Positions 1 through 10,262 of a stretch of DNA of 64,000 nt are shown in pieces; position 1 is the stretch's first letter, and the number at the start of each line of letters is the position of its first letter. The position numbers and the translations under genes are program-made. Source of the DNA: Aralia elata (taxonomy: Eukaryota; Streptophyta; Magnoliopsida; Apiales; Araliaceae); assembly GCA_034770075.1 (NCBI GenBank), contig JAVJAP010000217.1:992001-1056000 (forward strand), in the 5' to 3' direction. Below the pieces are notes generated by a model. That model had not been told where the DNA came from. It worked only from the letters and a program-made list of their open reading frames with translations, and searched no databases.

Positions 1-146
1 GACACCGAGGCTTGTTCCTGATCGGTACTGACGCGTGACCAATTATTGGAAACGGCACCGAGGCCTGTTCCTGATCGGCACTAACGCCTGATTATTGGGA
101 ACGACACCAAGGTTGTTCCTGATCAGCACTAACGCCTGATTAATCA
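1..146. repeat. Short tandem repeat, about 50-bp unit
   Basis: Three consecutive units of roughly 49-53 bp, each containing a variant of 'cctgttcctgatcggcacta' followed by 'acgcctgatta'. The array starts before the window, so its true size is unknown. I recognise no coding content. Confidence 0.75.
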
Positions 147-680
147 TGTTACTTCTCTAACGACGAGGATTCCGAAATCGAAAATTAACTAATTAACTGA
201 ATAGATTGTAATTTTTCTTCTGCATGCCAATTATATGATTCCTCCCTCGCTCCTTGCCTCGACTTTTGTTGCAAATTGCCACTTTAGATTGGTATATGAC
301 TTGGTGTCATTTTGATCGGCAATATAACCGAGTTTGATATTGCCGATGTGTTTGGATGGCTTTGGGAAACATATGGAAAATTGCTATTGGCTCGCAACAA
401 TGGATCCACATGAACTATTATCACTTGTGTGGTGACCCTTTTTAGAACGTTAGCAACATTGTACCTTTTACTCAACTGACCCCTGATTACGTATTGGGTG
501 ATTTAAAGAATAATTTGCGTACTAGCTTTATCGAAGCTGAATCTACGTCAAACCCAAAATAGAGACTGGTGCCGAAGTGGAGTATATGCCGAACCTCATC
601 ATCATTCTCCTGACTCTGATCAATTCCTTCCGTCTGCCTCCAGTGAACTCCTTGAACTCTTCTGATTCCCAATCGTTTCT
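147..680. other. Unassigned sequence before the minisatellite
   Basis: No convincing gene. The + strand holds short open stretches broken by several stops that look like decayed coding sequence, but I recognise no domain. The stretch leads directly into the GC-rich minisatellite. Confidence 0.4.
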
Positions 681-1260
681 CCAGAGGATGCCTTGACCGC
701 CCTGGAGGATGCTTGACCTCTCTAGATGATGTCTTGGCCGCCCCGGAGGATGCTTAACCTCTCTAGATGATGTCTTGGCCGCCCCGGAGGATGTTTGACC
801 TCTCGGAGGATGCCTTGACACCTTTCCGGAGGATGTTTGACCTCTCCGGAGGATGCCTTGACTGCCTTGTAGGATGTTTGACCTCTCCGGAGGATGTCTT
901 GACCGTCCCAGAGGATGTTTGACCTCTCTGGAGGATGCTTGACCTCTCCGGAGGATGCCTTAACCTCCCCGGAGGATGCTTGACCTCTCCGAAGGATGCT
1001 TGACCTCCCCAGAGGATGTCTTGACCGCCCCAGAGGACGTTTGACCTCTCTCGAAGATGTCTTGACCTCCCTGGAGGATGCTTGACCTTACGGAGGATGA
1101 CTTGACCATCTCAGAGGATGCTTGACCGCCTCAGAGGATGCTTGACCTCTCTAGAGGATGCCTTGACCTCCCCGGAGGATGTCTTGACCGCCCCAGCCCG
1201 GAGGATGCTTGACCTCTCCGGAAGATGCCTTGACCACCCCGAATGATGTTTGACCTCTCC
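681..1260. repeat. GC-rich minisatellite, 20-22 bp unit, about 27 copies
   Basis: An array of variants of 'ggaggatgcttgacctctcc', alternating with a variant 'ggaggatgtcttgaccgccc'. Copies differ by a few substitutions and 1-2 bp indels, so the array is not recently homogenised. Because unit length varies, no single reading frame is kept. The Gly-Glu-Val-Lys-His-Pro-like strings seen on the minus strand are a by-product of the repeat. Confidence 0.9.
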
Positions 1261-1498
1261 TCCTTTCAACTTTCTGCTTAACTTCCCCATTTTTATCTGA
1301 TTCAAAGTCACCATTATCTGCAAGCTTCTCATCACTTTCCTGGGAGATAACATCTTCTTGATGCTGACTGTTCCCCATAACTCTTCCACCATCAACTGAG
1401 GTCACTTCTCGAATAGTTATGATCTTATCTATATATATAGTAGTCTCTTTAGCGCATACTGGAGTTTGGTTGAGTGACTTGACTGCATGTTCATCCAC
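1261..1498 (-). pseudogene. Possible acidic coding fragment running into the minisatellite
   Basis: On the minus strand an ATG at 1498 opens about 80 codons of non-repetitive sequence rich in Asp, Glu, Ser and Lys before the frame enters the minisatellite. It does not resemble low-complexity noise, but I recognise no domain or family. It may be the start of a decayed gene whose downstream part was replaced by the expanded repeat. It could also be a chance ORF. Confidence 0.25.
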
Positions 1499-2233
1499 CA
1501 GTGTATATTTTGTATGGATAAAGTATATATGTTGGTCATTTTAAAATTTAAAACATCTCAATTCTGCTTAGTTTTTGAAATGTTGTGAGGTTGAATTAAT
1601 AAATTAATAATGAAGAACCTATGTTTTTGTTGCCCTAAATTTGGAACAAATATTATATGTTTATAGAAAAAATCTTGATTATTTTTTTAATGTTTTTGGA
1701 AGGTGAAAAAAAAATGATCTTATACTTTATCTCCAAGGCACAGGGACTTATCTATAGGTGCTTGCATGCACCAGTGCTGCTCCCACTATAACTATACAAA
1801 TACACAGTTTTTGTCTCTACTGGCCACGTGTCAGGGAGGCACCAAAATTGGTTTCCGTTGCCGCTGTGCATCCGTACACTCTGATTTAAAAATAAATAAA
1901 AAATACGGGAATGTCACATTCATAAACCGACTCTGGTGTGCATGATTCTGTAGAAGACCAACCACATGGTTTTGATCATATAGTCATTTGTTGACTGTTT
2001 TTAAATATCAACATCCAAAAAAAAGAAGATAAAATTTAGATTATGATAAAATTGAAAAAAGTATGGGAGCTAATTTCTGTAAGTTGAATCGAGATTATTT
2101 ATTTTATTTTTTTAAAAGATAATAGTGTTTGACAGACAAGTGGAATTCCAATTACTTAGTTTGTATGTTTCCTTTTTTCAATAATTTAAATAAATGATGC
2201 AAATTATTTATTAATTCTCAAACAAATCCCTTA
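1499..2233. other. AT-rich intergenic DNA with one copy of a duplicated block
   Basis: No gene seen. Positions about 1730-2020 match 7180-7475 with many substitutions and indels. Shared landmarks are 'tttttgtctc', 'ggtttccgttgccgc' against 'atttcggctgccac', 'catccgtac', 'tctgatttaaa', and 'ttttgatcatatagt' followed by 'tttttaaatatcaac'. It is a diverged duplication flanking the LINE, possibly of promoter origin. Confidence 0.6.
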
Positions 2234-2560
2234 TTTAAAGGGATTGGAAGTGATCGAGGGATTGAATGGCATAAAGATGGTGTTGTTGGGAAGGCGGATT
2301 TGAATAAGGAAAGTGGGCCCCCTGTTTCAAGTTTAATCACTGTTAATGTTCAAAGTGAAGACCTAATGGAATTAGGCCATGATGATGGGCCTAATTTATT
2401 AGTAGTGTCTGAAACAAAGAAAAGAAGACAAGGTAGTGGGCCAACAGTGCAAATGGGTTTGGAGGTGGATAAAAATAATAAGGTTGACAATTTAATTGGG
2501 CAGAGTCACGTCAATTCTGTCGAGGCGGGTTCCGATGTCGGGGCTCGCCGTATATTATGA
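2234..2560 (+). pseudogene. LINE ORF1, C-terminal remnant
   Basis: About 108 codons are open in the frame ending at the TGA at 2558-2560. The reading is polar, rich in Ser, Lys, Asp and Gly, and includes a basic patch (KKRRQGSG). In plant LINEs ORF1 encodes the RNA-binding nucleic-acid chaperone. No zinc knuckle remains in this fragment, so the assignment rests on position. Its stop codon overlaps the ORF2 start in an ATGA at 2557-2560, the arrangement expected for termination-reinitiation. There is no credible ATG upstream, so this is the truncated tail and not a complete gene. Confidence 0.65.
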
Positions 2561-5500
2561 CGATATTAAGTTGGAACTGTCGAGGACTGGGCAATTCCAA
2601 GACAGTTCGTGAATTAATGGGCCTTGTGTCCGAATATAGGCCTGACTTTATTTTTTTAATGGAGGTTAAAGTGGCGTTAGAAAAGGTCGAGCGTGTTAGG
2701 GAGCAAATAAACTTTCAAGGCTTATTTTTTGTGCCTGGAATAAATAATGGAGGTGGTCTGGCTCTTTTATGGCGAGATAAAAATACAGTGAATTTAATTG
2801 GGTATTCGACAAATTTTATTGATGTAAAGGTTGTGTTACCAGATGTGAGTCAATGGCGATTAACGGGTTATTATGGTTTTCCGGAACGACAACGGCGACA
2901 ACAGTCTTGGAATATATTACGGGATTTATCTAATAAATCGACCCTTCCTTGGTGCTGTGTGGGTGATTTTAATGACTTGTTGGCCCAATCAGAAAAAAGA
3001 GGCAAATTACTTCATCCGGTCCGTTTTATAAATGGGTTTCGTGAGGTAGTAGAAGATTGTGGTTTGACTGATATTGGCATGACAGGGCACCAATATACGT
3101 GGGAAAAGGGTAGAGGGTCCCTTAATTTTATTGAAGAACGACTTGATAGGGTTTTGACTCGACATTGGACTTCTCTTTATCCTGATGCGGAAGTTATCAA
3201 TATTCTGGTTGTGAATTCCGATCACGCTGCGCTGCTTTTGAGGTTAAAGGTTGACTTTATAATTCGCAAACAGGTCTTCCGATTTGAGAATAGTTGGAGG
3301 CTGGAGCAAGGGTGTCGAGAAATTATGGTAGAAAGCTGGGGGAAATACGAAATGATGGATATTCAGGCTCGTTTAGGTCGCTGTGGAGATGTATTGCAAC
3401 GGTGGGGTGAGTCCATTCGGCGAAGATTTCGGTCAGAAATTAATCATAGCAGGAACAAAATTAGGTTGCTTTCCGGAGCAAAAGACATGGCTTCACATCA
3501 ACAAGTGTTGGCTGAAAAGGAAAATCTGCATCGGCTGCTTTGTCAACAAGCCATATATTGGAAGCAACGATCCAAGGTATTCTGGTTATAAGAGGGGGAT
3601 GTAAATTCATGGACATTTCATTCTTATGCTTCATCAAGAAAAAGGAAGAATACTTTCAACTATTTGCTGGATTCAAGGGGTAATAAGTGTGTGTGGGATA
3701 GGGGGTTACAAGAGCTTATCAAGGAATATTTTTCTGATTTATTCCATTCTAGAGGCAGTGACGTTGCGGCGATGTTACACACGGTTAGAGGAAAGATTTC
3801 AGATTGTCAAAATTCTTTTCTATCTGGCGTATTCATGGCACATGAGGTGGTAAATGCAGTAAAGTCAATGCACCCAGATAAAAGCCCAGGACCTGACGGT
3901 TTTAATCCAGGTTTTTATCAAGCGTATTGGGCCGATGTGGGGGAAGAGGTTACAAAGGCATGTTTGGATTTTCTTAATGAGGGGTGGCTGCCCGTTGGCC
4001 TTAATGATACGGTAATTGTTCTTATTCCAAAAGTTAAAAAGCCGGAGAAAATGACTGATCTGAGGCCGATTTCTTTATGTAATGTTATTGTGAGGATTAT
4101 GACAAAAATGCTTGCGAATAGATTAAAATTGGTGTTGAATTCAGTTATTTCAGAATCGCAAAGCGCTTTTATTCCAGGGCGTCTTATTACGGATAATGTA
4201 ATGATTGCATTTGAAGTCGGGCACTACATTAAAAGGAAAACGAAAGGAAAAGAAGGTGTGGCGTCTCTTAAGATAGACATGTCTAAAGCGTATGATAGAG
4301 TTGAATGGGGTTTCTTGGAGATGATGATGACTAAGCTGGGCTTTTGTAGTAAATGGATTAGTTTGGTTATGATGTTTGTATCCTCAGTTCGATATATGGT
4401 GCGACAAGAGGGTCATGAGGTAGGGCCAATTATTCCTTCCAGAGGTTTACGACAGGGGGATCCTATGTCGCCGTATTTATTTCTTATTTGTGCTGAGGGT
4501 TTGTCTTCAATTCTTAATGATAGAGTACGCAAAGGCCTAATCCATGGATGTCGTGTTGCTAGGAAGGCACCTGAGGTATCCCATCTTTTCTTTGCGGATG
4601 ATAGTTTTTTGTTTTTTAAAGCTTCTATTGCTGAATGTGCCGCAGTAAAAGATTGTTTAATATTGTATGAAGCAGTTTCGGGGCAAAAAATAAATTTTTC
4701 AAAATCTTCTATCTTATTTAGCTCTAATACAGCTGGTAGGGTTCAAGAGGATATTTGTAGTTTATTGGGGGTACAAGTGACAAATAATCATGGCAAGTAT
4801 TTAGGTGCGCCATCGCTTGTAGGGAGAAATAAAAAAGAGGTATTTGCTTATGTTAAGGAGAAAGCTTGGCGTCGTATGTTTGGGTGGAAAAATAAAAATC
4901 TCTCACGAGCAGGGAAGGAAGTGCTTATTAAGTCTGTTATTTAAGCAATTCCTAGCTATATTATGAGTGTGTTTCTTCTACCGTGGATCTTTGTAATGAA
5001 TTAGAGCGTATGATGAATAGTTATTGGTGGGGAAAAAAGAAAGATGGTTCAAATAATATGCGATGGAGATGCTGGGATAAACTGTGTCAACAGAAGATTC
5101 ATGGAGGTTTGGGATTTAGGAAAGTTCATAATTTTAATAAAGCTATGTTGGCAAAGCAAGCGTGGCATTTATTTTCTTGTCCTAATTCTCTTTGTGGAAA
5201 AATTTTTAAGGCTCGATATTATCCTAAATCAGACTTTTTAAAAGCTAAGTTGGGAAATAATCCCAGCTATATTTGGCGAAGTATTATTTCGAGTCAAGAT
5301 GTAGTGAAGGAGGGTTGTAGGAAAAGGGTGGGTAATGGGTTACATACGAAAATATGGGGAGAACCGTGGTTAGCCAACTCTTATTATCCATATGTTGAAA
5401 CTCCAACTAATGAGGAGTTAGTTGATGTGACGGTTGATGCTTTAGTAAAACCGGGGTTTGAAGAATGGGATGAAGACATTATACGGGGAATGTTTGAAGC

Positions 5501-6607
5501 TAGAGATCAAGAGGCAATTTTGGCTATTCCTTTGCCGAAATATCCGAAGGAGGATTCGTGGTTTTGGGCATGGGACTCTAAAGGCATGTATTCTTAAAAT
5601 CGGGATATAACTCTCTCTGTGTGGCACATATGCAGGTTATGGCTCCTTCGATTACAGATTGGGGGTTCATTTGGAAGCTTCAAGTACCTCCAAAAGTTCG
5701 CAATTTTATATGGAGAGCTATAGATGGGTGTTTGCCTGTAAAGGTTAATTTAATGGCGCGCCGAATAATTTCAGAATCAAATTGCTCACTGTGTAATCAG
5801 GCGGAAGAGACGATAGATCATGCGCTTATAGGTTGCCCTGTTGCTCAGTTAATTTGGGCCAAAGCCCAGCTCAACGCATCGCCTGACACAACAGAAAAGC
5901 TAATCCAATGGTGGAATAGGATCAAATTTGTGCAGGTGCGCTCGGTAATGGAGAGGTGTGCTTGTCTATTGTGGGGAATTTGGGGAAACCGGAATCATGC
6001 AAGGTGGAAAGGACAAGCAAAACAGCCGAGTTTCGTTATTAATCAAGCATCATTTTGCCAAGCAGAATGGCAGTCTGCACATATATCAACGACGGTGCTA
6101 AAAGGGGTGCCTAAGGAAAAATGGCTGAAGCCGCAAGCTGGGAGGTGGAAATGCAATGTAGATGCAGCGCTGTTTAGTGGAGAACAGAAGATAGGTTTTG
6201 GGTGCATTGTATGGGACTCCACTGGTTCTTTTGTAGCTGCTATGCAAGGGTCTAAGTCGGGTAGTTTTTCTCCAATTTTAGCGGAGGCGATTGGCCTAAG
6301 GGAAGCGTTATCTTGGCTAAAGGATGCATCGTATCAATCTATTATTGTGGAAACTGATTCCCAATTAGTATCAAATGCAGTTAATGGTGAGGATATTTTT
6401 TATTCAAGTTTGGGAATTATTATTGATGATTGTAGAGCCATTTGTAAGGCGATAAATCAGTGTCGTGTAACGTTTATTAGACGATCAGCGAATGTGGTAG
6501 CCCATAGCTTAGCTAGAGCTGTAAATTCTGTGTCTGGTCAGAGGGTCTTTGGAAATAATTGTCCCTCTTTTCTTTCAGATGTAATTGCTGCAGATTTGAA
6601 TGAATAA
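2557..6607 (+). pseudogene. LINE ORF2 (endonuclease, RT, zf-RVT, RNase H), broken
   Basis: Domains in order: an APE-type endonuclease from 2557 (early SWNCRGLG, a Glu in FLMEVK, GDFND, and SDHAAL near 3219); reverse transcriptase about 3850-4720 (RPISLCN, QSAFIPGR, KIDMSKAYDRVEW, GLRQGDPMSPYLF, catalytic FADD at 4591-4602); a zf-RVT region about 5650-5870 (VPPKVRNFIWRA and a Cys/His cluster); and a C-terminal RNase H about 6150-6570 with Asp, Glu and Asp in NVDAA, LAEAIGL and VETDSQ. Damage: TAA at 3589-3591 and TAA at 4942-4944, each interrupting conserved sequence without a frame change and both most simply CAA-to-TAA; a frameshift near 4983; and a probable 1-base deletion at about 5595. 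The element would nick DNA and reverse-transcribe its own RNA. This copy cannot make one protein. Confidence 0.9.
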
Positions 6608-6636
6608 ATCTCTTATTATTTGTGTCAAAAAAAAAA

Positions 6637-6828
6637 TAGGGAATAAATTCAAGTTTATTAGTTTATCACAAGCAAAAGAAGTTTTGAACTGTCCAAACTG
6701 CAAAAATTAAGATATAAGGATTTTTTAAAAAAAATTTAACATAAAATATTTTGAAAAATATAAACTTTCAACTCACTAATTCTTTAACTGAGATTTAATT
6801 GTTTATTCAAGCTCTCACAATAAAGGGG

Positions 6829-6882
<54 letters not shown>

Positions 6883-7004
6883 TAATAAGAGATTAAGATT
6901 AATTTATTTATTTACATAAGTAATTTCTTATTATAAACAATTAATAAGGATTTTTTTTTTATTTTATGAAGAGGTCATTTCCTTCTCCGTTCGAATTTTT
7001 CTCT
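6637..7004. other. AT-rich intergenic DNA with a (TA)n microsatellite
   Basis: Flank downstream of the LINE tail. It contains a pure TA dinucleotide run at about 6832-6877 and poly-A/T tracts. No gene seen. Confidence 0.7.
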
Positions 7005-7115
7005 TTCTCGCTCCGGCTAATCCTTCAACGATAGCCTTGGTTTTGAGGGCTTGCGAGTCTAAGTCTCCGATTCGACTCTGTGTTTCCATCCATCGGACAT
7101 TTTTTTGGTATTTCC
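7005..7115. repeat. Duplicated leader-like block, copy 1
   Basis: Starting at 'gctaatccttcaacgatagc', about 110 bp match 9297-9405 almost perfectly. The later copy has an extra 'gaac' and a few substitutions. The copy at 9297 lies just upstream of the copia element in a probable 5' leader, so this is likely a partial duplicate of that leader. No ORF continues through it. Confidence 0.8.
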
Positions 7116-7179
7116 GATCACTGGGATTTAAAGTATATATTCTACCCAAAATCCAAATAATATTTCTATATATGACCAA

Positions 7180-7473
7180 ATATCACCTTATACCTCCAAG
7201 GTGCTTGTCCCACTAATTATATCCAAATGCACACTTTTTGTCTCAGTCTCAATCAGGAGGGGACCAAAATTAATTTCGGCTGCCACTCCGCATCCATCCG
7301 TACAATCTGATTTAAAAAAATAAAAAATACCGGAAAGGCTCTCAATACATTCCATGAAAATGGAGATTGTCACACTCATATGTGCATGGTTAAATATCAT
7401 AATTCATAATTTCATATGGATGGATTTGTTTTGATCATATAGTCTATGTTGTCTGTTTTTAAATATCAACGTT

Positions 7474-7475
<2 letters not shown>
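7180..7475. repeat. Diverged duplicate of the 1730-2020 block
   Basis: The same landmarks occur in the same order as at 1730-2020, including the ends 'ttttgatcatatagtc' and 'tttttaaatatcaac'. The two copies now lie either side of the LINE. Beyond it are a TA run (7479-7520) and a CA run (7521-7535). Confidence 0.6.
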
Positions 7476-7535
<60 letters not shown>

Positions 7536-7604
7536 TTAAGTAATGAAATATTATACATGATTTTCATGATTTAAGTCTCTCTCTCTCTCTATATATATAT
7601 ATAT

Positions 7605-8327
7605 TTCAAAAATGGGATTTAAAAGTTCGCTAGAAGTGCTAGCGGATGGGACTAAAATTTTTTTGGTCCACTAGAATTACTAGGGGAAGAAGCAAACAAA
7701 GCAACTGCACATACTATAGATATATATCAACTATATATTAATATTATATATATATATATATATATATTAATATTATATTAAAATATGATAGATCTATATC
7801 AACTATTTATAGTAACTATACATACTATATATTAATATTATAGTTAAATATGAGTTAACAATTATATATTTAATAAATTAAATAATAAAAAATCATATAT
7901 ATATCCTACTAAATAAATCCTAGTTAATAAATCATAAATCTTAATTAATAAATCCTAAATTCTAGTTAATAAACCTTAATATATTCCTATTTAGGGTTTA
8001 TGGTTTATTAACTAGATTTTAGGGTTTACTAATTAAGATTTAGGGTTTATTACTTATTAAATAAACCCTAGTTAATAAACTTTAAACCCTAATTAGTAAA
8101 CCCTAAATCCTAATTAATTAACCCTAAATCCTAAGTAGTAAACCCTAAACCCTAGTTAATAAACTTTAAATTCTAAATAGGAATTAATGTTTATTAACTA
8201 GGGTTTAGGGTTTACTAATTAGGATTTAGAGTGGTTTATTTAGTAGGATATAGAATTTTTTATTATTTATTTTATTAAATAGGTATATTTTAATATAATA
8301 TTAATATTAGTCCAAAAATATGGGATT
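7605..8327. mobile_element. Foldback/MITE-like unit 1 with telomere-like arms
   Basis: First of two tandem, highly similar units of about 700 bp. A palindrome near the left end (7625-7647) has half-sites CGCTAG and CTAGCG. The body is an imperfect inverted repeat. The left arm (about 7890-8080) carries 'tcctactaaataaa' and the right arm (about 8090-8275) carries its complement 'tttatttagtaggat'. Both arms are packed with AAACCCTAA/TTTAGGGTT variants separated by 'ttaataa' spacers. No coding capacity. The unit lacks the right terminal palindrome seen in unit 2. Confidence 0.7.
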
Positions 8328-9021
8328 TCAAAAATGGGATTTAAAAGTCCGCTAGTACTGCTAGCGGACGGGACTAAATTTTTTTTTAGAATTACTAGCG
8401 GAAGAAGCAAACAAAGATATATATCGACTATATATTAATATTATATTAAAATATGATAGATCTATATCAACTATCTATAGTAACTATACATACTATATAT
8501 TAATATTATATTAAAATATGAGTTAACAATTATATATTTAATAAATTAAATAATAAAAAATCATATATATATCCTACTAAATAAATCCTAGTTAATAAAT
8601 CATAAATCTTAATTAGTAAATCCTAAATTCTAGTTAATAAACCTTAATATATTCCTATTTAGGATTTATGGTTTATTAACTAGATTTTAAGGTTTACTAA
8701 TTAAGATTTAGGGTTTATTACTTACTAAATAAACCCTAGCCAATAAACTTTAAACCCTAATTAGTAAATCCTAAATCCTAATTAATTAACACTAAATCCC
8801 AAGTAGTAAACCCTAAACCCTAGTTAATAAACTTTAAATTCTTAATAGGAATTAATGTTTATTAACTAGGGTTTAGGGGTTACTAATTAGGATTTAGAAT
8901 GGTTTATTTAGTAGGATATAGAATTTTTTATTATTTATTTTATTAAATATATACATTTTAATATAATATTAATATTAACCCAAAAATATTTTTAATCCCA
9001 TCCGCTAGAAGTACTAGCGGA
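8328..9021. mobile_element. Foldback/MITE-like unit 2 with terminal palindromes
   Basis: Near-identical tandem copy of unit 1. It is bounded by palindromes at 8347-8369 (GTCCGCTAG...CTAGCGGAC) and about 9000-9022 (TCCGCTAG...CTAGCGGA), and the adjoining bases 'ggactaaattttt' and 'aaaaatatttttaatccc' are complementary. Core 8347-9022 is therefore a complete hairpin-forming element of about 675 bp. The same palindrome type recurs in the 18.9-31 kb element. Non-coding. Confidence 0.7.
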
Positions 9022-9440
9022 CACGGAAGATCACATTGTACGAAACTTTTGCATATATACACACACCTTCAGTGCTCTCTCTCTTCCTTTCTCTCTCTCT
9101 TGCAGGTCCGAGAGGGCAGAGTCCTCCATTTTCAGGTATTCTTCTACCTTCTACTTCTCTTGGCTAATTAATGGTTTCTTATTGTTCTGTTATCAAAAGG
9201 TATTTCAGAGCCCTCTTATAAGTGAAGTCATTGTTATTGCTCTGTGTTAGCTTCTTCTGTGTTATTGTTATGGTTTCTTCTGTGTATTGTTATTGCTCCT
9301 GCTAATCCTTCAACGATAGCCTTGGTTTTGAGGGCGAACTTGCGAGTCTAAGTCTCCGATTCGACTCTGTGTTTCCATCATTCGGACGTTTTTTGGTATT
9401 TCCGATAGAATCTCTGGCGAGAACTAAATTCTGGTGAGCT
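9022..9440 (+). promoter_or_regulatory. Probable promoter/5' leader region, duplicated in part
   Basis: A CT-rich stretch (9076-9103) is followed by a GC-richer segment ending 'ccattttcag' and then 'gtattcttc', which could be a leader exon followed by a splice donor. Positions 9297-9405 are the second copy of the block at 7005-7115. The copia element interrupts this sequence at 9445. A link to the small gene at 15132 is my inference from order and orientation. Confidence 0.35.
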
Positions 9441-9445
9441 CGATC

Positions 9446-9723
9446 TGTTGGTATTAGGCGGCGATGGCTCACTAGTGGGTTGGTGGGTAGTGGGTTGGTG
9501 GTGGCTGATTTTGTTGAAGATAGAGCACACCATTATTGACAAAGGTGTGCTCTACTCTCCTATATAAACCCATGTATCCTCCTTGTAAAATCATCCCTCA
9601 ATCTTCAGTTTATATATATTCAGTGCTACCTCCGTGGAGTAGGCGATTTGCCGAACCACATAAATCTTTGTGTTTCTGTGTGTATGATAATTTCCGCTTT
9701 GATTTAGTAGTTTCCGCACAACA
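9446..9723 (+). repeat. Copia 5' LTR
   Basis: Starts TGTTGGTATTAGGCGG and ends TTTCCGCACAACA. An imperfect inverted pair, 'gagcacaccattattgac' with 'aaaggtgtgctc', lies just upstream of the TATA-like 'cctatataaa' at about 9560, which probably marks the promoter within U3/R. Confidence 0.95.
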
Positions 9724-9725
9724 AA

Positions 9726-9740
9726 TTGGTATCAAGAGCC
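9726..9740 (+). other. Copia primer-binding site
   Basis: TTGGTATCAAGAGCC starts two bases after the 5' LTR. Apart from one inserted A it matches the TGGTATCAGAGC complement of the plant initiator-Met tRNA 3' end used by most copia elements. Confidence 0.85.
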
Positions 9741-10262
9741 ACGGTTGTTCAAACCACCCAGAAATCAAAGTGGTCGAAATTTTGTTCTGATCATACCAAG
9801 AGATAGCCCTCGTCGCCAGGAGTCCAACGGAACAAACGGCGTGTCATTTGGACGTCGTATGCTCCCGAAAATCGCGGTCAAAGTTCAGTTAAAAAAAAAA
9901 AAAAAAGTTCAGCAGATCGGGCGAAGAAGATGAAGTCCGCGGGTCGACCCGACCCAGAAACCCGACCCAGAACCCGACCCGACCTAGAACCCGATCCAGC
10001 AGCTGGGTCGACCCAGTGACATCAGCACTGCATCAGCAAACGCCGTCAGAATATTCCGTTAAAGATAACGGAATATTCCGTTTAACATTTTTTGGTATTT
10101 TGATCCGTTTGAGCTCGTTTTAAGTCCGTTTTTGACAAACTCAGTATCATTTCCAAGGTTTTGGACCATTCCGGACGCAACCGTGCCATTCGTTTCTGCT
10201 AATTACGCTCCTAAAGTACTGTTGTTACTTAATTGAGCTCTATAAGTTTGTTTTGAAGCACA

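Larger units (their letters stand above)
2234..6636 (+). mobile_element. L1-type LINE, 5'-truncated, decayed
   Basis: A plant L1-like non-LTR retrotransposon on the + strand. It contains the last part of ORF1, then ORF2 with endonuclease, reverse transcriptase, zf-RVT and RNase H regions, a short 3' UTR and a 10-A tail at 6627-6636. The 5' end is placed near 2234, where the ORF1 frame becomes unconvincing. Most of ORF1 is absent, as expected from incomplete target-primed reverse transcription. I could not find matching target-site duplications, so the 5' limit is approximate. Two nonsense codons and two frameshifts make it inactive. Confidence 0.9.

Noticed and set aside
7900..8880. Interstitial telomere
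   Set aside because: The AAACCCTAA motifs are spaced and arranged in opposing arms of a foldback element, not in a head-to-tail array.
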